Source of the DNA: Zonotrichia leucophrys gambelii
Lineage: Eukaryota; Chordata; Aves; Passeriformes; Passerellidae
Direction: 5' to 3'
DNA length: 64,000 bases
Assembly: GCF_028769735.1 (NCBI RefSeq)
Contig: NC_088195.1
Span: forward strand, 496,001-560,000
Part shown: piece after piece, positions 55,516 to 64,000 of the stretch
Position numbering within the stretch: the stretch's first letter is position 1
Layout: every line of letters begins with the position of its first letter
The notes under the pieces: generated by a model
Database searches by the model: none
What the model was told of the DNA's origin: nothing
The model's input: the letters and a program-made list of their open reading frames with translations, nothing else
Translations under genes and position numbers: made by a program

Positions 55516-56264
55516 GAAATACCTTGGAAATAGGAAATACCTATTCATTTAATCTGGGACATTTGTGACCTGAGATGCCACTAAACACTCGAAATTCAGA
55601 GTAACTCAGTGACCCTGCATCAAGCACACATAGTTGATAGAGCTGATTCCTGGCAGTGTGCACTCAACCCTTGCAGGAGACAAACTGCTTTGGAGAAGCT
55701 GCTAGATGGGTTTTACAGCCCCTGGGGACAGGCAGGGCAGTGGCAGTGGGTGCTGCCTGTGCCAGGTGAGCTGTGCCCTCCTGAGGATGCTCATTGGTGA
55801 GATAATGGCCTTTCCTCCCTTTCTCTTCAGAGCAAGGCTGCCTTTGCAGTGCTGTGCAGTTAAACACTTTCCTGGTGCTCAGAAATAGGAGCTGGGAAGG
55901 GAGCTCAGGGCCTTGGCTTTGCTGTTTCACCCCGTCCTGCCTCCCCCAGCCCTGCTGCACTGAGACGCAAAATTATCAGCGGAAGAGTTTATAAAATGTC
56001 AAAACAGTTTCTCTGCTGTCAGCCAGACAATTTGTGCAAATGGAGCCTCTCTAAAGAGCCTCCTGCCAGCTCCGAGCTCCCTTTCATCTCCCCAGGATTT
56101 ATTGAATGCCATTTCCATGGAATTGTAAACCAGTCCGTAAGGAAGAGCGAGGATGGAAAGGTGTGTGCTGTGCAGTGGGGTCCTGGATCTGCTGTCGTTG
56201 GCAGGGCTGGGCAGGGGCTGTGGGACACAAACCCAGGTGATTTCCTCCCCTCACATGCAGGAGG

Positions 56265-56478
56265 TGGCTCTGCACGGTTCTGCATGGCTCTGAATGGTTC
56301 TGCATGGTTCTGCATGGCTCTGCACGGCTCTGCATGGCTCTGCACGGCTCTGCATGGCTCTGCACGGCTCTCTGATGGCTCTGCACGGCTCTCTGATGGC
56401 TCTGCATGGCTCTGCAGGGCTCTGCACGGCTCTGCACGGCTCTGCACGGCTCTGATGGCTCTGCACGGCTCTGCCCCA
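56265..56478. repeat. 10-bp minisatellite CTCTGCACGG
   Basis: About 20 copies of CTCTGCACGG/CTCTGCATGG, with GATGGCTCTG variants. The C/T alternation at the CpG (CACGG versus CATGG) is what methylated CpG decay would give. Confidence 0.94.
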
Positions 56479-58184
56479 GGCTGGGAGGGCAGCTCTGGGA
56501 ATGGAACATTCCAGGCAGTCCCCAGTGAGCCAGGGCAGCCCCCTGTCCCTGCCAGCCCCGGGTGATGGGAAGGAAGGGCAGGATAACCCTGGCACGCTGC
56601 TGCTGCCCAGGCTGGCACGGATCTGCCTGTGCACAGAGGGGCTGGCATCAAACAGGGCCCTGTGCCAGCTCAGCCCACAGCCACACCCCAAGAGAACCCT
56701 AAAAACTCCAGTTACAGTGCAGTTAACTCTAAAACACACCACAATTTAACCAGCCCAAGCCCCTGTCGTGCACCCCAGCCCTGTTTGCAGCTGGAGCTCC
56801 AGGGCAGCCATGGGGAGCAGGGTGCGATCCCTCCCAGCAAAGGCACTGGGCTGTACTGGTTTGGCTGCCCCAGCTCCTCCCACAGGGACTCAGCAGGAGC
56901 AGCAAACTCAGCTCCCTCCAGCTCTGGGGCTTTGGGACCAAATCCTCGGGAGAACCCGAGCCCAGCACGGCTCAGACTCAGGGAATGGGATGTGGAGGGG
57001 AAGAGCTTTCCAGATCTGATTCCTCTGACAATTTGCTCTTGACAGCAGCTGAAATCATCTTTGGAACCAGCCCTGCATTCTAAGGACAGTGAACTCTGCC
57101 TTTCAGCACAGCTCTGTGTGCCAGAGGAAGGGTTCCTTCAGGTTTGTGCATCTCTGAGAAAAACCAGCAGCGGTTTTCCAATGCCACTGTGCCCCCATTG
57201 GAGGAACAGGGGAAAAAATCCCAAATGGGGAATTTCAGAGGGAAACCCAAAGGGTTCTGCTCCTGCCCAGCCCTTCCCAGCTCTGTGTAGACCAGATTAA
57301 CACTCCTTTTACCATGCTGGGGAAACTGAGGCACAGTGACAGGACGCTGTCCCCCACGCCAGGCTCCATTCTCTCATTCTGTTCATAATCCAGCAGCCCA
57401 CAGTCACCCAGCTGTGACTCTGCTCCACACTCACATCCTCCCTCTGCTGCCTTCCACTTCCTTCCAGGCAGGGAAGGGCCAGGACAGAGCTCACCACTCA
57501 CCACTGCTTGCTTTAGGAGTTCCTTGGGGTTTTCCCTATAAAGTAAACGTTGAATTCTGAAATCCAGAGAAAACCTCCTGCACACCCCCTGGCACAGGAG
57601 CAGGAGCTGCTGGGATGTGAGGAAAGGGGGCACAGGTGTGCCAAGGCAGGGAGGTGCCTGTGGCTGGGACAGGCTGGCCCTGTGTGAGTGGGGACCCCCG
57701 AGCCCCCCGTGCCAGGCAGGGCCCCTTGGGGGGCTCACCCTGGAGAGGCTGCCCTGTGCTCCCCCCAGTGCCCCAAACCCCCCCAGAACTAAGACAGACT
57801 GGCTGTTGTTGACTCACAGGATAAGATCATTGTTGTGGGACATTTTTTTTTCTGTGTGTCACTTAGACATGACTTTTTCCAGCGAATTTGTTCTCCTCCC
57901 CTCCACCCCCGGAGTGAAAAGGGAATCTGTGCTCAAAGCTGCAGCTGAGGTTGCAGAGACCTTCCCTTCCTGATCCTTATCTCACCAGGATGTAGGAGGA
58001 TCCCTCGGGAGGAGCTGGAAGCCTTTCGCTGGAGCCATCCAAGAACAGAGCTCAGCCTTTAAATGGCAAAACCATCGAGTGCTGGGGATCCGAGAGCTTT
58101 AACCCCATCTCAGGGTGACATCCCCGGGACTCTCCCGATCCCAAACTGCCCGGCACGGAGCCACCTCAGTGGATAACAAAAAAA

Positions 58185-58570
58185 CCCCTTGGAACCCCGA
58201 CCTTGGAGCCCCAGCCTTGGAACCCCAACCTTGGAACCCCAACCTTGGAGCCCCAACCTTGGAACCCCAACTTTGGAGTCCCAATCTTGGAGCCCCAACC
58301 TTGGAGCCCCAGCCTTGGAATCCCAACCTTGGAGCCCCGGCCTTGGAACCCTGACCTTGGAACCCCAACCTTGGAGCCCCAACCTTGGAACCCCAACTTT
58401 GGAGCCCCAACCTTGGAACCCCAACTTTGGAGTCCCAATCTTGGAGCCCCAACCTTGGAACCCCAACCTTGGAACCCTGACCTTGGAACTCCAAACGTGG
58501 AACCCCGACCTTAGAACCCCAGCCTTGGAACCCCAACTTTGGAGCCCCAGCCTTGGAGCCCCAGCCTGCC
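58185..58570. repeat. 14-bp minisatellite CCTTGGAACCCCAA
   Basis: About 27 copies of CCTTGGAACCCCAA, with GAGCCCC and CCGA variants. All frames stay open across it; the apparent 295- and 334-codon proteins are artefacts. Confidence 0.95.
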
Positions 58571-59205
58571 CCAACGCTCCGCCTGCCGCCCCAGGGCACA
58601 GGGAGAGCCCTGCCCGCGCCGGCACAGCAGAGGGCACAGCTCATCCTCCTGCGGGGACACGGGAGTCGCCGCAGCCGGGCTCTGTCAGGGTTAGCACAGG
58701 AAACAGATGCTGCCTGCTGAGGAAGCACCTGAGCAGCATCAGAGCGCCTTGTGCCCGCCCCGGCAGGAACCTGGAGGGAACGGGGGGTGCTGGCTGGAAC
58801 CCCCGATCCGGCCCCAGCTGGGCTCGGGGGCATCGCCCTCGGACACAGTGTCCCCATAGAAGCACCTGCCTTGCAGGGAAGGGCATGGGCAGAGGCAGAG
58901 CTGTTAAATCCGAGCTGCAGGAGCAGATCCGTGAGCCCCTGGGCAGGGGCTGCTCCATCCTCTGGCTCCAGCTCCGGCTGCCCGCTCCAGCCAGGCCAGG
59001 GAGGAGCCTCTGCTCCAGCACCCGCCCTCTGCCTCAGCAACTTGCCTTTCTTTCTCGTTATCCTGCTCTGGTTTGATTGGGAATTAATTTTTCTCCGGGT
59101 CAAGTCTGTTTTCCCTGTGTTGGTAACACAGAGTTACTTCTCCCCATCCTTACCTTCACCCTTTGGTTTTCAAGTGCAGCCCCTTCACCACCCCGCAGCT
59201 GATCT

Positions 59206-59640
59206 GCCTCAGAGTGACAGTGAGGGACAGAGTCACTGCATCCCTGAGCTGCCCCAGAGTGACAGTGAGGGACAGAGTCACTGCATCCCTGAGCTGCCCC
59301 AGAGTGACAGTGAGGGACAGAGTCACTGCATCCCTGAGCAGCGTGACAGTGAGGGACAGAGTCACTGCATCCCTGAGCAGCCTCAGAGTGCAAGTGAGGG
59401 ACAGAGTCACTGCATCCCGACCTGCCTCAGTGTGACTGACAGTGAGGGACAGATTCACTGCACTGATAAGTGCCCAAGCTGCCCCAGAGTGACAGTGAGG
59501 GACAGATTCACTGCATCCCTGAGCTGCCCCAGAGTGACAGTGAGGGACAGAGTCACTGCATCCCTGAGCTGCCCCAGAGTGACTGACAGTGAGGGACGTT
59601 CACTGCACTGATAAGCGCCCGAGCAGCGTGACAGTGACAG
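59206..59640. repeat. 45-46-bp minisatellite upstream of ADORA3, ~8-9 copies
   Basis: Unit: GAGTGACAGTGAGGGACAGA, then (G)TCACTGCATCCCTGAGCTGC and CCC. Several copies are truncated or carry a GCACTGATAAG segment (59460, 59607, 59657). The array ends about 400 bases before the ADORA3 ATG. Confidence 0.94.
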
Positions 59641-60043
59641 CGAGAAGAAGCTGCACTGATAAGTGGCCGCTTTGCAGCCAACTGCTGTTGCCACTTTTGC
59701 ACTTCCAAAGGGGCTTGAAAGAGGAACCTGTGGAAGGATTTCTTTATAAGTTGCTGGTAAGGACGTTGGGAGGACAGTTCTCCCTTCCACACGGCTTCCC
59801 AAGGCACCGTGCTGGCTCGAGGCTGCTGGAGGGATGCAGTGAGCTCCAGAGGGGTCTGCAGAGAGGGGAGCAGCTCCTGGTGCTGAGATACCAGCAGATA
59901 TCTGATTTGCTGCCCGGGTGCTGAGGTCATGAGGTAGCACAGAGGTGTGGGTGTCTGTCAGAGCCCCGGAACAGGCGAGCACAGCCCGAGGATCCCAGCG
60001 TGGCCGTCGATGCTGTCACGTTGCTGCAGCTGCAGAGCCCGGG

Positions 60044-60393
60044 ATGCCCAACAGCAGCCTGGCCCTGAGCAGCCTGGACGGGATCTACATTGGCACCGAG
60101 TGCCTGCTGGCGCTGTGCGCCACGCTGGGCAACGCCCTGGTGATCTGGGCAGCGCGGCTGAACGCGGCTTTCCACAACACCACGCTCTATTTCATCGCCT
60201 CCCTGGCGCTGGCCGACGCTGCCATGGGGCTGCTGGTGATGCCCCTGGCCATCGTGGTGAGCCTGGGCATGGCCATGCCCACCTACGGCTGCCTCTTCGT
60301 GTGCTGCCTGATGCTGGTGTTCAGCAACGCCTCCATCCTGTCCCTGCTGGCCATCGCCATCGACAGGTACCTGCGCGTCAAGCTGCCCACCAG
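60044..60393 (+). CDS. ADORA3: ADORA3 coding exon 1 (TM1-TM3)
   Basis: Encodes residues 1-116 and two bases of codon 117, from [10 protein letters not shown] to RVKLPT, followed by GTGAGGCTG. Confidence 0.96.
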
Positions 60394-61823
60394 GTGAGGC
60401 TGCCCCACCCTGGATCCTCTGCCCTCCTTTCCAACCTCCCATTACTGTGAAATGGGTGTTTGTGCCTCGGAGCCCACCTGGGATGGGCTTTCTGGAGAGC
60501 TGGGGGTGCTCAAGGAGCAGCTTCTCATGAGCTGGGTAACCATCTCAGCTCTGTTATCCCCGACCAGAGTGCGGTCACAGGATGCATCTGTGGGCAGAGT
60601 GTTATATTTTCAGCACTTTTGGTAATTGCACAGGATGCTGTGTTATAGGGGTTTTTTTTAGGTTTCTGATGCTTGTCTTTTAAATAAAATTCCTTTTCGT
60701 ATTTGCTGAAAATACAAAAGTGGTAACAAACTTATTAACAGTTAACTCACTGTTAATTGGCCTCACTGTTTACATTTAAATGAAAAGTACACAAGCTAGA
60801 AAAGCAAAGCATAACCTCAAGCATCCAAGAAGTCATTTTTTTATAAAAATGGGAAAGGACCTGTGGAGCTGTAGAATTAATTTTAGCCCTACAAATGGCA
60901 TAAGCCAAATAAAAAGAGGAAGGTACATCCAAGGAAGCCAAGAAATGAGATAGGACTTCCAAGCGCAGCAAAGCAATATCCTGGCCAGAGGAGAACTAGG
61001 ATCAGAATGAAACAAGAAATAAAATAGGTTAAACATCCAATTTTAAACAGGGGAACTTTAGCACAGTTCCTACTGATGCTGCAAAGTCACTGCTTCAAAT
61101 GAGGAGGTGGGGCTTGTGTCAAGATAAAATTTGGGTTCCTGCAGTACCTGAACAGGTGAGTTCATCCTTAACTACCTTGAAACGCTTCTCTTTAACATGA
61201 CCTGGGATTTCTTCCCCTTCTTTCCCAGATATAAAACAATCACCACAGAGAGGAGAGTTTGGTGGGCCCTGGGGCTGTGCTGGTGCCTGTCCCTGCTGGG
61301 AGGGCTGGTGCCCATGTTCGGCTGGAACAAGGCAGGCCCCAGGAGCTCCAGCTTCCTCCGCTGCAGGTTCATCTCCGTGATGAGGATGGATTACATGGTG
61401 TATTTCTGCTTCTTCCTGTGGACCCTCGTGCCCTTGCTCATCATGTGTGTTCTGTATGCCGAGGTCTTCTACATCGTCCGCACCAAGCTCAGCCAAGGAG
61501 TCAGAGGGGCTGGGGCTTTCTACGGCCACGAGTTCAGGACAGCCAAGTCTCTTGCCCTTGTCCTGCTCCTGTTTGCAATCTCCTGGCTGCCTCTGTGCAC
61601 TATAAACTGTGTTTTCTATTTTCACCCTGACTCTCAGATCCCCCCATATTTGATTTACTTGGCGATCCTCTTATCCCATGCCAACTCTGTCATGAACCCC
61701 ATTGTCTATGCCTACAAGATAAAGAAGTTCAGAACCACGTACCTTTTCATTTTAAGGACTTACATCCTGTGCAAAAAACCAGAGCCAGCCCTTGCAGAGC
61801 AAACAACAGACCCAGAGTCATAA
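60044..61823 (+). CDS. ADORA3: ADORA3, adenosine A3 receptor, two coding exons
   Basis: Join of 60044-60393 and 61229-61823 (350 + 595 nt), giving 314 residues; human A3 has 318. The intron splits an Arg codon (AG/A) just after the DRY region, the conserved position for adenosine receptors, with CAG/GTGAGG and CTTTCCCAG sites. A class A GPCR at the plasma membrane that binds adenosine and couples mainly to Gi. Seen: N-glycosylation site NSS (3-5), seven hydrophobic segments, Asn30 (1.50), Asp58 (2.50), Cys83 paired with Cys162, DRY 107-109, Trp135 (4.50), Phe164 followed by Ile165 where A1/A2A have Glu, SWLP with Trp236, ligand Asn243 (6.55), Ser266-His267, NPIVY 273-277 and Cys298 as a palmitoylation candidate. 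MRMDYMVYF and [18 protein letters not shown] are A3-like. Extracellular loop 2 is shorter than in human and lacks its glycosylation site. The frame stays open upstream to 59945, but the ATG at 60044 (MPNSS) matches the family start. Confidence 0.96.
60394..61228 (+). other. ADORA3: ADORA3 intron
   Basis: 835 bp, GT-AG, AT-rich in the middle. No other feature was seen. Confidence 0.9.
61229..61823 (+). CDS. ADORA3: ADORA3 coding exon 2 (TM4-TM7, C-tail)
   Basis: Starts ATATAAAACAATCACC after TTTCCCAG and encodes the end of Arg117 through Ser314, TAA at 61821-61823. Confidence 0.96.
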
Positions 61824-62205
61824 CAGAGGCTGAAGCAGCCAGTGAGCACCAGAATGTTGATAAAGCACCTGGCTTTGCCAAGAAACTCCTGGGAAATGCA
61901 GCAACCGGTGGGTCTGAGGCTGCTCCAAAGCTCCATGTGAATATATGCCTTTATGTAATATAATTTCTAAACACAGAAGATGGAAACTTTTTCTGATTGG
62001 GGGTTTTGGGTTTTTTTAACATGAGGATTGGTTGAGTTGATTGAAAAACAGGATAAGTTCTTTGCTGTTCATAATCCAGCAGCTCACAAGCTCTCTGACC
62101 ATTCTTGTCTGTCCATTCAGACTAAACTTGAGTCTGACCAGCTTGTGCTTCAGCCAGTGTTGTCACGTTTTCATGAGTAATAATAAAGAGTAGATGGATT
62201 TTATA
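61824..62205 (+). other. ADORA3: ADORA3 3' UTR with AATAAA
   Basis: From the stop codon to AATAAA at 62182-62187, followed by a T-rich GGATTTTATATTAATTC segment. The end near 62205 is inferred. Confidence 0.6.
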
Positions 62206-64000
62206 TTAATTCTGCCTGCTGAGTCCTCCCATGACCAAAAAACCCTGCCCAGTTTCAGTTGATGTCCTGCCTGGGATGGCTCAGAAGTGGCAGCAATTGT
62301 TACACCACATGGGTCAGACTGGAAAGAGGTTGTTAAAGGCCAGGCTCTTTTCTTTCTCCATCTCCAAATAACGAAGCCGGGGCCCTGCTGGGTGTGCGGG
62401 GCTGGAGCAGCACAGGGCACCCCGGCAGCCCCAGCCCAGGCTGCTGCTGCCATCAGGTGGCATCTCCAGCCCTGCTCTGACACTGCCAGCCCCGCAAAAT
62501 CACCCATGCACAGGGAACGATTTTCACACTGCACTTAGAACACCGTGGGTAAAAACACCTGCATGAACATTCCCGGGGATTCTGGCTGTCACTCTCTGAT
62601 TGTGCATTTCCTTCATGGGAGCCAACCAGGAAGCACAGATTTGCATCCAAATGTTTCATAATCATCACTTCAATAACAGAAAATAACTAAGCAGAACACT
62701 TGGCAATCAAAAAAAAAAAAAAAAACAGACCAGAAAATGTTGGAGTTGGTGACAGAAAAGGGAAACACGAGGACACAGATATGGATAGATGCAGAGAAAC
62801 ATTTTCATTTCTCACGTCTCTCTGGTGGTTCTCACAAACGGAAACTGTACAAGGCAGGGAGATTTATACAGATGAGGAAATCCTGTATCGAAACTCTCCA
62901 TTTGCCCACAGCTGTTGGCAGCCAGTTTGAACAGGAGACAATTTCCTGCTGTAACTACAAAAAGAGCTGTGTTACAGAGGGCATGGGGGCATTCCCAGGG
63001 CATTCCCTCGGTGTAACATCCTCGTGGCTTTTGATGTCCAGAAAGTGGGATCGTTTTTATTCCATTTGGAGCTTCCTCATCACACAGGCTGTGGTGTCCT
63101 GCCCCGCTGGAAGACCACAGTGCTGTAGGTCACTTCATTCTGAGGATGTGAGAGAAGCCACAGACATTAGAGAGTGCATGAACACTGCATGTCAGCAGGG
63201 ATTTCCCACTTGTGACTTGTCCTCAACACCACATCCCATTAGCAGCCTGTCGTGCATGGGAAATTGCTAAATGCTGGTTCATCCCACTGGCCAGGCTGGC
63301 TCAGGGTAAAGTCTCCTTTAGGGGCTTCCAAAGAATTCATATCACAGAGGAAAACTGCAGACATGCTCCCCCTTTAAAAAGATTTCTCCTAAGCTGCCTC
63401 ATCAGTGGTTGAGCCCCAGAACCCCTGAAGTTGTCAAAAGAACTGCTGAATAACAGTTGAGTCTCAAAGGTGCCTTTTCTCCCTCCCACCCCAAATTAAT
63501 ATTTACCACACTATCAAGAATGTGAAATATCTGCAAGAAGTATTAAAATGACAGTTGTGACATTTACCTGGGTGTTCCTAACAGATTCCTCAGCTGCCAT
63601 CTGGGAGAAAGTTTCCTCTTGTAAATTTTGGTGGCATCTTTTAGACCCTAGGAAGGAAAGGGATCCCAGTCTCAGGTGTTTGCAAGGGAGGGCAGAGGGT
63701 GACAGGCAGGTGATGTGTAACCTCTGGCACACACCTGCACAGCAAAGTGGCACTTTGGGCTGCCCAGTCCCTGCCCACCTGCTGGAAGTGGCCAGGATGA
63801 ATTGAGTGCAGCCAGGGTTAGGATGAGAAAAGGCCACAACCAACAGAAAGCCCCAGAACTCCTCAGTGGCAAAGTTAATTCTTTCCTGAAAACACCACTG
63901 GGACAATTCACGAGGAGTTACTGCCAGGGGTGAGCTGTTCACCAACACACAATCATTCAAGGCAGACATTATTTGAGCCATTTCTGCAGCCACCATCAGT
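62206..64000. other. Region beyond ADORA3, no recognised gene
   Basis: Contains an A17 run at 62709-62725, which could be an old retroposed tail or a simple repeat, and one exon-like minus-strand segment (63568-63647). No frame resembles a known protein. By synteny a gene such as C1orf162, ATP5PB or WDR77 could follow, but none was recognised. Confidence 0.5.
63568..63647 (-). other. Candidate orphan exon, minus strand
   Basis: On the minus strand CCCTTTCCTTCCTAG is followed by 80 bases beginning GGTCTAAAAGATGCCACC and ending ACACCCAG/GTAAATG. The acceptor tract is good and the donor moderate. Two frames are open: one reads GLKDATKIYKRKLSPRWQLR onward, the other contains ETFSQMAAEESVRNTQ. 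Neither is recognised. It may be a chance pair of splice-like sites. Confidence 0.3.

Larger units (their letters stand above)
48291..59205. other. Intergenic, RAP1A promoter to ADORA3 upstream region
   Basis: No gene recognised. It contains one CR1 fragment (55425-55515) and the tandem arrays listed separately. A TTTATT near 48605 and another near 49344 could be poly(A) signals of a minus-strand transcript, but no coding exon was found upstream of them. 50 to 52.5 kb is plain single-copy-looking sequence with a (CTC)n run near 51671-51693. Confidence 0.55.

Noticed and set aside
58099..59103. Open frames of 334 (minus) and 295 (plus) codons
   Set aside because: Fourteen-base repeat translated; open on both strands and without any known domain.
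62709..62725. Processed pseudogene suggested by the A17 run
   Set aside because: No gene-like sequence precedes the run and no target-site duplication was identified.

Overview
The window is nuclear DNA from a bird, most likely a songbird, and probably from a GC-rich microchromosome. It carries the conserved vertebrate block INKA2 - RAP1A - ADORA3 (human 1p13.2, chicken chromosome 26 by recollection). Transposon remains are avian: 3' tails of CR1 LINEs and one LTR-like piece resembling songbird endogenous retrovirus LTRs. GC-rich minisatellites are unusually dense. No bacterial-type genes, CRISPR arrays or recognisable tRNA/rRNA genes were seen.

Layout. (1) 1-8190: INKA2 on the + strand. Its large last coding exon is at 6428-7336, the 3' UTR runs to about 8190, and the preceding 6.4 kb is read as intron; the short first coding exon was not found. 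(2) 8191-13483: intergenic, with an LTR fragment, a CR1 tail and a degenerate 20-bp AT-rich repeat. (3) 13484-16890: an extraordinary CpG-rich compound satellite. Two arrays of a 28-bp repeat flank two arrays of a 37-bp repeat. Each 37-bp unit holds an E-box-like CACGTG and a YY1-type ATGGCGGC core. A roughly 913-bp higher-order duplication ends each half in a CRE/ETS/YY1 promoter-like cluster. A GC-rich box, a 26-bp inverted repeat and a tail ending in AATAAA follow. (4) 16890-21020: intergenic, with minisatellites. (5) 21020-47600: RAP1A on the - strand, complete: a 3' UTR exon, six coding exons that join exactly into a 184-residue GTPase, a likely 5' UTR exon and a CpG-island promoter with a probable first exon. 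(6) 48300-59900: intergenic, many minisatellites. (7) 60044-62205: ADORA3 on the + strand, two coding exons joining into a 314-residue adenosine A3 receptor. (8) 62206-64000: no recognised gene; one exon-like - strand segment at 63568-63647.

The three genes are not an operon-like unit. RAP1A is a small GTPase that controls integrin adhesion and junctions, ADORA3 is a Gi-coupled adenosine receptor, and INKA2 is a PAK4-inhibitor family protein. Their order and relative orientation (INKA2 +, RAP1A -, ADORA3 +) are those of the human locus read from the other side. The long open frames over repeats and over the CpG island are artefacts of repeat periodicity or GC content and are not annotated as genes. 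The strongest candidate for something undescribed is the YY1-motif compound satellite at 13.5-16.9 kb.
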